DNA from: Owenia fusiformis
Lineage: Eukaryota; Annelida; Polychaeta; Sabellida; Oweniidae
Length of the DNA: 64,000 bases
Direction: 5' to 3'
Assembly: GCA_903813345.2 (NCBI GenBank)
Contig: CAIIXF020000005.1
Span: forward strand, 13,645,375 to 13,709,374
Shown here one piece after another: positions 40,101 through 51,963 of the stretch (position 1 is the stretch's first letter; each line of letters opens with the position of its first letter). The notes below the pieces were generated by a model. It was not told the origin of the DNA. It worked only from the letters and a program-made list of their open reading frames with translations, and ran no database searches. The translations under genes were made by a program, and so were the position numbers.

Positions 40101-42455
40101 CATAGAAAAACTGGTCTTATCACAAAAATTAGAATTGTGCTACAGAGCCAAAAATGTGCACAAGATTAAGAGGAGCTAAATTCAAATCGGACTTTTTGGT
40201 CTAAATATGCAAGGAAAAATTGTTAAGACATAAGCCATGGCTCATTTGAAAGGTGTCTTTGTGCTTTCTAAGATGAACAAAAAATCAGAATATTGAAAAT
40301 ATCTGTGATAAGACCCCTTTTCCCGTGGCCTGGCTCATATATCAAATTAGAATTTAAGACATTATCATAAAAGCACAGGCTCAAATATGGTTCTCAGCAA
40401 GTGCAATTGCGTATTATTTGTGCAGAAAATGTATGATTTGATATACTTTGTTTTTAGACGAGTGTAAGAGTCTCCAAATTGCGTATTATTTGTGCAGAAA
40501 ATGTATGATTTGATATACTTTGTTTTTAGACGAGTGTAAGAGTCTCCAAATTGCGTATTATTTGTGCAGAAAATGTATGATTTGATATACTTTGTTTTTA
40601 GACGAGTCTAAGAGTCTCCAATGAGTTTGGTGAGAGTCCGGACAAACCACAGGCACATATCGTTGGGAGAATACGTAAAAAGAAAGGTATGTGAATATAT
40701 CATAACATGACAAGAAATGTACGGTTCAATATATGACAAGAAAGGTATGTTACTATTTCAGTATATGACAATTAAGTGCATGTGGCTATTTTGATACGTG
40801 ACAAGAAAGGTATATGGATATACATGACAAGATATATAAGGGTTATGTACTGGGAGGTTTGGATATGGGGTTTATCCAGAGGGAGATATGCATATCTTCC
40901 TGAGGGACCATAGGGACGAACCCCATATCCAAACCGACCGTACATAACTGCTTTATCCTATACTGAGTAGAGTTTTCAGGGGCATATGGCCATTTCAATA
41001 GTACAAGGTGTAAAATTAAACAAATCAAGTCATTTTATTGCATTATCGGAAGCGGGAAGATTTGCACCGAAGCGGGAGACATGGCGGGAGATATGGAGGT
41101 TCTGGATATGGAAACCTAAAAATCTGGATACGGGATATATCTTACCAACTTATCTCCCTAAAACTCTACTTGGCATAGGATAAGTATGATTATTTGACGA
41201 CACGTGTTTTAATATGACAGGAAATGTACAACATAATATTTTCGTTTGTTTTTCAGGATATTTAACAATAGGAATACCTTCAATTAAACGTGATATCGAG
41301 AGCCCATATCTACTCGTGACCCTACAATCTCTAATTGACAATACATGGGACGATGAAAAGGCTGAAATTGTTATAGTCGTGTTTTTGGCCGATTCAGATT
41401 ACGATTACAACAATAGGGTGGAACACATGATTATTAAAAGATTCGGTGAATATCTTGATAGCGGTTTTATACGAATCATGCAAGCTGAAAAAGCCATCTA
41501 TCCAGCATTACAAAAATTAAAAAGGAACTTCAATGATTCTGCAAAACGTGTTGAGTGGAGGTCAAAACAGGTTGTTGATTTTGCGTTTATGTTCATGTAC
41601 AGCCGGGAAATATCCGAATACTACATTCAGATAGAGGACGATGTGAAAACAGCTCCAAATTATTTTACAGGGATAAAGAGTTATGTAACAACTGCAAACA
41701 AAGGAAAATCTCAGTGGGCATTATTAGAATTCTCAGTGCTTGGCTTTATTGGAAAACTATTTAAATCCTCAGATCTCGAGAGCCTTTCAAAGTTTCTGCT
41801 TTTATTTTACGATGAACAGCCAGTTGACTGGTTGTTTCGGTACTTTAGCTTGTCGAAAACACAATCAAACAAGCTTGTTCGAAATCCATCATTATTTCAG
41901 CACTTGGGACTACATTCGTCGTTAAAAGATGGCGTGCAAAAAGGCCCGAAAAAAGACAAAACAAAAGGACTCAATACTTTATCTGATAAAAACTTTGATG
42001 ATGGTACAAAAATATTACATGGTGATAACCCCCCTGCACACGTTATAACGTCATTAATAACGTACAGCAGATACGTACCGGAAATGTCATATTGGAAAAA
42101 GGACGGCTACTATTGGTCCGAATCTCCTAAAGCAGGGGACAGTATTTACGTCATTTTTAACCAACCAGCCCGGATTAAGAGCGTTCATATTTTAACAGGA
42201 ACAAATGCTCATAAAAAAGACATACTTAAAAACGGAAGGGCGGAGATAGCTGAGGAATTATTATCTTCACCTGGATCGAAAGTAAAGTGTTCCCCATTTA
42301 TTCCCATCTGCGAGTTTACCAAGGGGGAATGCATCTCAGATTCAAAGGTTTTTCAAAACCAATCTTCAACAAAATGTCTCAAAATCATTGTAACGTCAGA
42401 TCAAAATGAATGGCTCGCTGTTAAAGAAATTGCAGTATTCGTAGATTCGAACTAA
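37084..42455 (+). CDS. MGAT4-like (GT54) N-acetylglucosaminyltransferase gene, four exons
   Basis: The spliced CDS joins 37084-37183, 38663-38793, 40602-40686 and 41257-42455, predicting 504 residues (human MGAT4 proteins are about 480-550). GT54 enzymes add GlcNAc in beta-1,4 linkage to the alpha-1,3 mannose arm of N-glycans in the Golgi. The protein reads as type II: a short basic tail, a membrane anchor at about residues 9-25, a stem with NIS sequons, then the catalytic domain starting near residue 106 at YLTIGIPSIKR, the family start motif. An EDD acidic triad, expected to bind metal and UDP, lies at about 232-234 in YYIQIEDDV. The family words RSKQ and PSLFQHLGLHSS follow, with a C-terminal beta domain (about 365-504) like that of MGAT4C. 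Intron phases are 1, 0 and 1 and keep the frame. In-frame ATGs at 36928 and 37039 could lengthen the tail. The paralogue (A/B/C/D) is not resolved; C-like is my best guess. Confidence 0.9.
38663..38793 (+). CDS. MGAT4-like exon 2 (stem region)
   Basis: Preceded by a pyrimidine-rich acceptor (tttttcttccag) and followed by the donor gtaagt at 38794. With the phase-1 base from exon 1 it gives 44 codons, AGIYCPKRQ to KNISISK, with two NIS N-glycosylation sequons, and ends in phase 0. A decayed copy of this exon lies 15 kb downstream at 53981. Confidence 0.85.
39293..39628 (+). other. Open frame of 111 codons inside MGAT4-like intron 2, not recognised
   Basis: The frame has mixed amino-acid composition and no low-complexity bias, and an acceptor-like ttacag precedes the PPEFLFIPG segment. 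It matches no part of an MGAT4 protein that I know. Joining it to exon 2 (phase 0) at either visible acceptor (about 39330 or 39358) gives an immediate stop, so it is not an alternative exon in this frame. It is a chance frame or an unrelated small gene. Confidence 0.15.
40407..40620 (+). repeat. 72-bp triplication across the intron 2/exon 3 acceptor
   Basis: Three near-identical 72-bp units start at 40407, 40479 and 40551. Each carries a branch/pyrimidine stretch, an acceptor ending in tttttag and the first 18 or so bases of exon 3. Copies 1 and 2 read acgagtgtaag after the acceptor and copy 3 reads acgagtctaag. Units 1 and 2 carry an in-frame TGA, so only copy 3 opens into the exon. Confidence 0.95.
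40602..40686 (+). CDS. MGAT4-like exon 3 (stem to catalytic junction)
   Basis: Starts at the third of three duplicated acceptors (gtttttag) and ends in phase 1 at donor gtatgt (40687). It encodes a hydrophilic stretch that runs TSLRVSNEFGE to GRIRKKK, and joining to exon 4 restores the family motif KKKGYLTIGIP across the splice. Use of the earlier acceptors at 40458 or 40530 would run into an in-frame TGA. Confidence 0.85.
40846..40950. repeat. Small inverted repeat in MGAT4-like intron 3
   Basis: Arms of about 30 bp (ggttatgtactgggaggttt and its near reverse complement near 40920-40950) enclose about 45 bp. It probably folds as a hairpin, and is the likely reason for two short opposed open frames here. 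Confidence 0.7.
41257..42455 (+). CDS. MGAT4-like exon 4 (catalytic and C-terminal domain)
   Basis: A 1.2-kb terminal exon after acceptor tttgtttttcag, ending at TAA 42453-42455. It holds the whole GT54 catalytic domain, including LTIGIPSIKR, an acidic DSDYDY segment, RSKQ, the IEDD triad and SLFQHLGLHSS, plus the C-terminal domain (GDSIYVIFNQPARIKSV and nearby). It has no stop, frameshift or missing core motif, so the gene looks functional. Confidence 0.93.
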
Positions 42456-44079
42456 TAACCGTTTACTCGGTGATTGTGTGAATTTTCTACATTGAGATTG
42501 CCTCACTATTCATGTGCGCTTTATGTTACTCAGGATTCAGGAACATATTTGCCAGTTATGTAACAACAATGCAAGTCTTTCAAACTAAAAACAAGCAACC
42601 TACGCACTACATTGCAATATCATGATATGTAAAAATACATTCATATTAACGTGTAAAATGTATATCAAATGTATATCAAAATGCATATGAAAATGTATAT
42701 CAAAAATGTGTGGTATTCTGACATATTTCAATGCTTCAATTCTATGACAGTCGTTTTAATTTTGGAAAAACCATCATGGCTGAAACTCCCACAAGAAAAA
42801 GTCAAATGTTAATTGCATATAAAACTACTAGATCTGAAACATTTTGGATCTAAGTTATGAATTATTTTTCCATATAATGGACTGTGGTCCTTTAATTTGC
42901 TTACTTTAAGGATAGATAAAGGTTTCATCCCTGTACGTGTCATCATAAATAGGGTAAAAGTCCAATGTATGAATATGTGTTTAATTCTTATGAATGCATG
43001 TTCTTTTTTGATTTATAAATGATGTTTTTGTACGCAAGAATGTTGATTTTAAAATGTACACTTTTCTGAGGTCACAAGACTATGCCATAATGAGTCATTA
43101 CTTCATACCATCTTATATTTGTATATCATAACGGTTACGAAAGCTCTCTTAAATACGTTTAAGGTAGCAACACAGTATAATGAAGTGTAGTTTATTTCTA
43201 AGAGTGTACAGTTGTAACAAAGAAGAGTGTATTATTTTTCTATTGTTTTTAAAGAATTCACACTTGGCCATGTTGGTAAGCTATCCAAAACCAGTGTGTC
43301 AAACAGACGATTGACTGTCACAAGCAGTGCACCAAAGCTGAACTAATTACACCCTATTCACTTATTCAATAGAATAGTAAACACAAACGAAATCAAATTG
43401 TACCTGGCCTTTCACATGCAGTGCTGAACTAATTACACCCACTAACTTCTCAACACACTTACCTCTCATGGTAAATGCAAAAGAAATCAATTTTCCTAAA
43501 ATTGGATCACGGTCTATTTACCTTTCAGAAGAGTCAGTGTGGGGTTTAAGTTAGATAACACATTCGTATTGGGTCTAACAAGAACAATTAGTCTCGGGCC
43601 AAGACATTCGGCTATCATTTCTGATAAAACCCAGTACTCATAGTTTATCCATTACATTTTGATGGATCCTTTACATTTTCACTGCCTCGCACTTAAGTTT
43701 AGAAAACGAACAGTGGACGACATGATGTGTTGGACCTGGGGTGGAGAAGAGAATGTTTGCTAATATTAGTTCCATGAAAACAAAAATTGGGGCAAGTGAG
43801 CATTTAATATCGATAGCTTTTGCTAATTACTATGATGGAAATTTTGAAACTTCTTTCCACACAAAAATTTAAAAAGTGGATTTGGACATAATTCTAAATT
43901 CTTCAATAACGTTCACATTTCATGAGATACCTCAATTCTTTTTACAAGAAAGTAATGATTTAAGGGAAACATTAGCATAGTTCACACCCGGTACCCCTTC
44001 TAATTCCTTTGAGTTGAATCTATACTGGGTGATACAGATGTATATTTTAGTATTTATTGTTAACAAGGGCTTTATTTTT
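42456..44079. other. Downstream of the MGAT4-like gene
   Basis: Presumed 3' UTR at its start. No good AATAAA close to the stop. About 42740-42910 has decayed words of the hairpin loop family (catggctgaaactccc, gtggtccttt). Confidence 0.4.
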
Positions 44080-44663
44080 ATCATTCGGTAGCAAAAGTGC
44101 AATTATAATGTTTATTGCAGCTGTATGACTGTACAGCTTAATTACAATTACAACTTTTATTGCAGCCGTGTGGCTGTATATCAAAAGTGCAATTATAATG
44201 GTTATTGCATCTGTACTTGTTTGACTGTATAGTCTAAACTGCAGTAATGTCTATTGCAGATGTGTTGTTATAGCTAAAGTGGCATTATGACATTTATAGC
44301 AGCTGTATTGTTGAATTGCTAGGGTAACATTAAAATGTTGTTTAATGTTGTTTAGCTATAGATGTACGGTAATGTCTATTGCAGGTGTATGTATGGTGTA
44401 TATGTATGGTATGGTCTAAAGTGTCAATATGATGTTTATTGCAGCTGTATTGTGACATCACAATGTTAGTTCCAAAATGGTTGCTTTGGCTATTACGATG
44501 CGGTAATGTCTGGTCTATTGCAATTATTGGGCAGTATAACAAAAGTGGTATTAAAATGCAAATTAAAGCTGTTTGACTGTTTAGCTAAAGCGACTTTAGA
44601 AATTCGGAAAGTAATTGTAAGCTATACTTGTATTACACTTTCATCTACAGTTTTATTGTTGTA

Positions 44664-45062
44664 TAGAGTCCATTTCACTGCTTCATTTCGTCAGTAGAAC
44701 GGCAAATATAAGAAATTGGGAGACCATTGTGCAATAATATATGGAAAAGTATATTCATAATGTACATGAATGACATTTGTATATCTTGGATTGCTTCTAG
44801 TTTGGCTTATAAAGTGTGTGGCCTCTTATATTTGGATGTTTCTCTGCCATGTTATTTTCAATAAGATTAACATGGCTGAAATTCTTCAAATTACAATACG
44901 GCACAGGCTTATTGCACAAAAAACTAAAAAATCTGAAATATACAAATGTCATTCATGTACATTATGAATATACTTTTCCATATATTATTGCACAATGGTC
45001 TCCCAATTTCTTATTTTTGCCGTTTTACTGACGAAGTGAAGCAGTGAAACTAATGGACTCTA
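44664..45062. mobile_element. ~400-bp hairpin element H1
   Basis: Arms of about 120 bp (tagagtccatt… and …aatggactcta) are inverted copies around a loop of about 150 bp. The loop carries gtggcctcttatattt and ctctgccatgttatttt, also found in the H2 element at 51964. Confidence 0.8.
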
Positions 45063-45081
45063 GCTAAATTGTAAATAAATT

Positions 45082-45495
45082 ATATTGTCGTTTACAGCTT
45101 GGGCTAAATACAAAACACTCAATCGTTGGGGCGCCGGCCGACGAATCGGAGCAAATGTGACGCAAGCATAGCTGTACGTCTAAATCCATAATGATATATT
45201 GTTATTTTCAAATGCATGACTCTAGTAGTGTTATGTTACATTATTTACAGCTGTATCGATGTAAAGCTAGGGTTGTAACTATGGAATTATATTGTTGTTT
45301 ACAGCTTGGGCTAAATACAAAACACTCAATCGTTGGGGCGCCGGCCGACGAATCGGAGCAAATGTGACGCAAGCATAGCTGTACGTCTAAATCCATAATG
45401 ATATATTGTTATTTTCAAATGCATGACTCTAGTAGTGTTATGTTACATTATTTACAGCTGTATCGGTGTAAAGCTAGGGTTGTAACTATGGCATT
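45082..45495. repeat. 207-bp tandem duplication, GC-rich core
   Basis: Two nearly identical copies (45082-45288, 45289-45495) contain gttggggcgccggccgacga. A third partial unit follows at about 45505-45580. High identity suggests a recent duplication. Confidence 0.9.
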
Positions 45496-46159
45496 ATATT
45501 GTTGTTTACTGCTGTAAATAACTGTACGTCTAAACCGGTATATTATATTGTTATTTTCAAATGCATGGTTTGAGAAATGTCAACATATAGCTGTTAGGCC
45601 GTAAAGCAAGAATGATAGTGTTTTATACAGTCAGCTGTTTCTTTTATAGATAGAGTGGTTTTACAAAGTATTATGCAGCTGTTTGTTTGCATTGACAGTA
45701 TTGCAGCTATTCGGCTGTATTGTAAGAGTAGTGTTTCAAAGTTATTCACAGCTGTTCAACTGTTTCTTGTATGGATAGAGGTTTTGCAGCTGTAAGGCTG
45801 TATAGTTAGATAAGCGTTGTAATGTTATTTACAGCTGTTTTGCTGTAAAACTAGAATTGTATTATAATGCTTTACACAACTGTTTTTTGTATGGGTAGAA
45901 TTTTTGCAGCTGTATGGCTGTATTGCAAGGGCGATATCATAATGCCATTCACCAAGTCAATTGGTAAAGTTCAGTTGCTACAAGCAAGCAGTATTTAGTT
46001 ACTATGGTCACCGTATCTAATTTAATTATCTCATGGAGAATAGTGGAGAAACATATGGATATGTACCTTGAGAGATTAACTAGTTTTGTTTATTTAATAA
46101 AGTTCCACCTGTTTTGCATATAAAATATTTGATTGTTGTTACGCGGTAAACACGATACA

Positions 46160-47460
46160 AATATATGTTATATTCTGTAACGGAATATGGCAAATTCACT
46201 TGCGGTGTATGACAGATTCACCTGCGGTTTATGGCATACACACACACTAACACCCCAGTCACATTTCCTGCGGCCGCCGTGCGGTCTATCATTTCTGCGG
46301 CCAGTTGCTTTTCTACGCTCGCCGCAGAATTTCTGCGCTCTCATACTTTTGCAGTCACATTTCCCACGGCAGCCGCACGGTGAATTTTAAATTTCTGTCG
46401 ATAAATAATACTTTTTTCATTTTATTTACATCAGGACAATTTATAAATGTTATTCATAGTGCTAGGATGTAATATCAAATGAAAAGTGATCGTGAAACAT
46501 TGACAAATAATGATTCAATCTTGTTGAGCCAGTTGATTTCTACGGGGACCTCAGAAATGAACAAATATTATAACTCCGAGTTATAATTTCTACGCCTTCC
46601 CTGCGGCCTGTAAAAATCTGCATTCGCCGTACGGAGGCCGAAAGGCGAGCGTAGTTTTTCTACGCTCGCCGCAGAAATTCACTGATTTAATTGTTCTGCG
46701 GTCGACTTGCGGCCGCCGTGCGACAAATGTGACTGGGGTGTAACCAAAGAGAATGCGATACGCAAGTACTCATTTGTCAATTACATCGATTCAATGAACG
46801 GGTAAAAGTCTATAAATTATCATAATGATTACTGAATCAACAGGTCAGTACATTGAATATATGAATTAATGAATAACTAATGAACTATTGAATAACATAC
46901 ACCAGTGGTACCCGTATTGTTTGATGCTGGTTAATGTATGTGTTACACCCAAAAACACACTTCAAGGGAAACATTATTACACATAAATAAACGAACCTAA
47001 GTTCGCGAAGCTTATGAGTGACTTTTACAACCAAATCAACAGTTTACAAAGACCAGATAAAAACTTGAAAAACACGAGTATTTGATCGCGGTTAATACGT
47101 TACTGATACTTCCACAAGTATAATTTACCGATCACACGTAATAAACTTACTCAATCACTCCAGGATTCATAGTTTAATATTCGAAGCGATAAAAACAATG
47201 GCAATCCATTACAGTTTTACATTCAGTGTTGATTCTTGAAACCAATCAAATCAAGGCAATTTTGTATGGCGTTCGCCGCACGGTAAATGCCATATTCCGC
47301 AACGTATATGTCATATTCTCCGAGTGAATATGTCATATTACACAGGTGAATATGGGGTATTAACTATATCATATTTCAATGCGGAATATGCCATTCTCAC
47401 TTGCGAAATATGTCAGATACCGCAGTTGAGTATGCCATACTCGCACTTGTCTCACAAATA
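46160..47460. repeat. atatg(t/c)catattc array split by insertions
   Basis: A tandem repeat of about 28 bp with tatgNcatattc…gtgaatatg words at 47283-47460, and related units at 46180-46235. Material between them includes the Harbinger-like element. Open frames at 47324 (+) and 47575 (-) come from this array. Confidence 0.6.
46251..46740. mobile_element. 490-bp Harbinger-like MITE, TAA duplication
   Basis: Inverted ends caccccagtcacattt, flanked by taa on both sides (46248-46250, 46741-46743), followed by G+C-rich gcggccgccgtgcg sub-ends. The TWA target fits PIF/Harbinger. A partial relative lies at 27268-27710. Confidence 0.7.
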
Positions 47461-48570
47461 CCACGCAACCATAAATGTATGCCAATATCGCGTAACAGTT
47501 GTACATCTTGTAGTTCATCGCGAAAACATGCGCAGAACGATGATTTCGGGCGTATATGGTGATCTTAAATGTCAATGTTTATTGTTAATAATGCAATTGA
47601 CATTTTGTAAAATTCATATGTGAGCTTGTGAATTTCATCATTAGAAAATATACCTTCATTTATATGAGCATTAACTTAATGGAACGTCTAGTAAAACACA
47701 TGGACACCAAAACGAATACCCCCTTGGTATGACACAAGTTTTTCCAAGCAGTCAAAACGGTAATACACACAGAGTATGGACAGTTGAACACGCGGGGTAA
47801 GGTACAACACGAGGATGATACAATTCAAGCAGACTGATGTTTTCATCTTTTCAGAAAGATCTGGGCTATTTTCTAGATATTTTATATGTTAGTGTCTGTA
47901 ACAACATCATGGACAGTGAACTTGAGAGTGAATTTCATAATTTAACTTACACAAACTACTCCCAATGCAACAAAAGGTATAACGCGCGGTAACGCTAAGG
48001 TATACTCGTTTCCCAGTTTGATTTTCGATCATGAACACATCATACCTTGGAAATCCAAGATGACGCTAATTTACAACACAAGGAAAGTGAATTTGCGTTA
48101 TACAGTATCTCAGGTAACTTTACCGCGTTATGCCGTATACTACATTTGGAGTTTGTGTAGGTTTAGTTATGAAATTCAATGTCAAGGTCACTGTCGAGGA
48201 TGTCCTCAGAGAAAACGCAACAAACAAAAACATTGTAAAACCATAAACCCAGTGATGATTACATCAATTTCATTTAATCCACCATCATTTGTCACTATGC
48301 GATCATGGAATGATTGTATTTTCCCGCATTGAAATGGCTATTGTGCCAAGTGAAATATCCTCAATCAACTGATCCTTGTTCTGCAGTCAGATAAATCATT
48401 CGTAATGGGGACTGGGGATTGAATTTTGGTCACAAGACTACCATAACTTAACAAGTCATACATTTCAGAGAGATTTCAGAGATTGGCTCTTCTCTCCATG
48501 TCACGCATAGCTCTTTGAATGATTCATCTTTGAGTTCTGGCGGAGAGCAGCAACCTCATTGGTAATTCTG

Positions 48571-48651
48571 TACCCTGCGTGCAGAGTCTAGTTAAACTAC
48601 TGAAGGCGAAGCTCTCTTTTAAGAAGTGAAGTCAAACGAATGCAAAGGGTA
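48571..48651 (+). mobile_element. 81-bp TACCCT element, copy D
   Basis: Full copy flanked by the perfect 9-bp repeat gtaattctg (48562-48570, 48652-48660). Confidence 0.85.
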
Positions 48652-49297
48652 GTAATTCTGCATCTTAGTGTTGCAATGTCTCAAACTTGGTCCAAAAATG
48701 GTGCAAAAATGAGTTACTATTCAGTGGTCCGTGGTATATGAATAAATGACATATCATTGGAAAGAGGAGACAGGTATCATCGTAGCTTTAATACTATATT
48801 CTTTAATAATCCCTAATAAAACATACCATTAATGCAATGGAAAGTCGCAAAAGTTCTAGATTTTCACATACCTCGATTTGGAGTTTTCAATATGTTCCCC
48901 TTTGCTTTAATGATGTTTTGACATATCCTTGTGGTTGAAAACCTTGGTTAACATGGTTGAGGCTAAAGTATACATACTGGAGTTATCCATGCTACTATCG
49001 CTCAGAATACTCTCGACAGTTTTCATTTTAATGTATATCATTACTAAAGTTTTTATATATTTCTTTATTTCCCATTTAGCATGGAGTACAAAAATTTAAA
49101 CATTTAACACAACAGTGAAAATTAACCAAAAACAACGACACAAAAACACATCTAAAAATTTAAGACAATAACAAAAAACACACAAAACAACAAAAACAAT
49201 CCACATCTAAAATGTCAATGACAAGTAATAAAGTATCTATTAAAAAAATCACAAACAGTGGTGGAAAGTCACATTTCTAAAAAATATTTGCATCACT

Positions 49298-51480
49298 CTA
49301 AAATGGAGTGGTAAGATCAATATTTAAAAGTTCTACAACAGTACACAAGAAAGGTAGTAGAATTGCCAAGACTTTTGAATTGTCTGTAAAACATAAGCTG
49401 GAGAGGCCTTTCACTGACACACAAAAGGGGTTTTCTCGAAAATCCTTTTTGAACGACTCTATCTTAAGCCCAATTCTGTTAAGGTTCAAGACATCGCTTT
49501 TATTGTGTAGCATTTCATTGCGAGCATCTTCAGTTTTGGAACAATCCAACAGTCCATGTGAAACCGAATCCGGAGTTAGCACGCCACAGTCAGGCCCGTA
49601 AGACACTTTTCTCCAAGGGGGGGGGGGGGGGTGCGGTTTTTAGCTTACTAAAGAGAATATAAAATTGTCAATTTTTTTGCCGCGTAAATCAAATCGCGTA
49701 AGTCAGATGGGGGGGGGGTGCTCAGTTATTCTCTATATTGGTTTGGAATTAACAAATGCAACTTCCAAACGTTCCAATTGTTTTGTGGGGGGCGTGAGGA
49801 GTGGTCCACTCCCCCTAGAAAATTTTACAGTTTTGAAATGCTATTTGGTGCTTTCTAAGTTTCCAAGTAGTACGCCACCACCACGGGAATAAGAGTTGAG
49901 TGAATAAAAACCGAGCATTCAGGGGGGTCTGGGGTCCTTCCCCAGGAAAATTTTGAAATTTGGTTGTATTTGGAGCGAATTTGCAACCATCTGGTACGCC
50001 TCTGCGTTATGAGTCAATAAGAAAAATGTAAAAAAAAATTTCAAATTCTTTTGGGGGTGTCAAAGAGGATGAGAGGGTGAAGTGGGGTGGGGTGCCAGTA
50101 GGGGAGCAAGGGGTTGTCCCCCAGAAACATTGACCATATCAAGGTGCTATTTGATGATGTCTGGGCACTTAAAAAATGTCTGAGACAATACATGAAATTC
50201 AGAATATTTTCTTTTGTTTTTGGGGGGATGTGAGGGGTGGCTAACTCTCCTAGAAAATTTTACAATTTAAAGATGATATTTGGTGCTTCTGGGCACTTTT
50301 AAAGTGTATTAGTCAATAAAAACATTGAAAAACAATCACAATTTTTTTCAAATTTTGGGGTTGTCAAAGGGGGGGGGGTGCCAGAGGGGGAGCAAGTGTT
50401 TGTCCACCATATCAAAATTTACAATATCAAGGTGCTATTCGATGAAGTTTGGGCACTTTAAAAGTGTCTGTGCCTAAAAGTGCCTATTTCCCAAGAAAAT
50501 TTTACAATTTTAAGGTGCTATTTGGTGCTTTCTGGGCACTTTCAAAGGGGGGTGTTAGGGGGGGGGGTCTGCCAGAGGGGGAGGTGGAGTAGGGATGCCA
50601 GAGGGCGAGTAAGTGTAAGTCTTCCAGAATCATTAACTTTATCAAGGAGCTATTTGATGATGTCTGGGCAATTTAAAAGTGTCAACACTTAAAACAAATT
50701 CAGAACTTTTGCATTGTTTTGTTTGGGGTGTGAGGGGTGGCCCACTCCCCCTAGAAAATTTTACAATTTTACGACGCTATTTGGTGCTTTCTGGGCACTT
50801 TCAAAGTGTATGAGTCAATTAAACAATTTGACAAAATCACAATTTTTTTAGGGGGGCGCCAGAGGGGGGGGGGGTATGCAAGTGCAAGATGCAAGAGGGG
50901 GAGCAAGTCCCCCAGAAACACTTACTATATCAAGGAGCTATTTGATGATGCCTGGGCACTTTAAAAGTGTCTGAGACAAAACACTAAAATAAATTTAGAA
51001 CTTTTCCATTGTTTTGAGGGGTGGCCAATGCCCCTAGAAAATTTTACAATTTTAAGATGCTATTTGGTGCTTCTGGGTACTTTCAAAGTGTATGAGTCAA
51101 TGAAAAAAAATTACACCCCCCATCTGACGGCCCTGACAGTGCTCACACAGGTTTTCATCATTACTTTAACGGAATAGTTAACAGTTTTGAGGCTACGGTG
51201 GCAAACTTTAGCAGACCAGGGACGACCTTTGAGTGTTTCCAAAGTGGACACGATTCTATTGAATCTTGTATTTGTCTCAGTCGACTAAAACTAAACATCA
51301 TCAGAAGTTCTATCTTGCCATTCGGAGTTTTGTACTGAATTTATTGCATGTTTTACGATGTTTTTCCAAATTCTTTGTGGCAGAAAATACCCACTACTCA
51401 TTTTTAGAATCCATTAAGAAACTCGACAATCATATGGAAAAGGGAATGAAACGATCCCATTTTGAGTTCTAAATACACCA
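49298..51480 (-). pseudogene. Non-LTR retrotransposon relic, C-terminal end, split by an insertion
   Basis: The minus strand encodes, at 51136-51480, segments like RLRQIQDSIES and KFATVASKLLTIPLK, then SNDENLCEHC in a shifted frame, and at 49298-49590 GVLTPDSVSHGLLDC and then SKTEDARNEML. With the 1545-bp insert removed at its duplication these join as CEHC-GVLTPDSVSH-GLLDC, the Cys-Cys-His-Cys pattern common at the C-terminus of non-LTR reverse transcriptases. At least one frameshift and stop show it is dead. The RT core is not visible upstream. Confidence 0.55.
49591..51135. mobile_element. 1545-bp G-rich element with ACAGT duplication
   Basis: Ends caggcccgtaag and ctgacggccctg (inverted, one indel and a mismatch), flanked by acagt on both sides (49586-49590, 51136-51140). 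The interior is a tandem array with alternating half-units (aaaattttacaattttaag…gctatttggtgc, and ccagaaaca…atcaaggtgctatttgatga), each followed by gggggg runs. No transposase. Confidence 0.8.
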
Positions 51481-51963
51481 GGTATACATTAAAAGGATTA
51501 TGCACGTACATGGAAGATGTATTCATAAATACACAACAATAAATCACCGTTTATTCGTTTGAATCAACAGAGTCAAAGCAATGTGCATTATTAATTGTTG
51601 TAGTGTTTTGTGAACCATTTATGATAAACTGTTAATAAATACTAGTTATGATTTAAATCGATTACGATAGAAAAAGTCATACGTCGAAATGTCAATTGTG
51701 AAATGCCATAATATCAAAACACTGGGAACCAAATGGAAATAGAGTCTTCGTTTCCATTTGATCCCAGGTGATGAAAGTCTATGCAAGACGATATGGCGAC
51801 GAGGTGACCGGTGTGTCTTGAGACGTGTTGTTACAGTTTTTCCGATTTCAGGAATGGCTGCTACGATACCAGTAAGCTGCCGTAGCAAAAATAGAGGTGT
51901 CTTCTGCAGCGTATTATTTCCACATTGTTATAACTTAAAATAATTTTTTGGAGGTTTGTATAC

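Larger units (their letters stand above)
44080..45960. repeat. Degenerate CAGCTGTA/GGCTGTA array
   Basis: Units of roughly 50-90 bp contain attgcagctgtatggctgta-like words, a tagctaaagt stretch and ataatgtt. The array is interrupted by the hairpin element at 44664-45062 and contains a 207-bp exact-type duplication at 45082-45495. Confidence 0.75.

Noticed and set aside
44342-45031. Several 63-71-codon frames
   Set aside because: They come from the CAGCTGTA array and hairpin H1.
49308-49601. 97-codon plus-strand frame
   Set aside because: It lies antisense to the retrotransposon relic, whose minus-strand reading has the recognisable motif.
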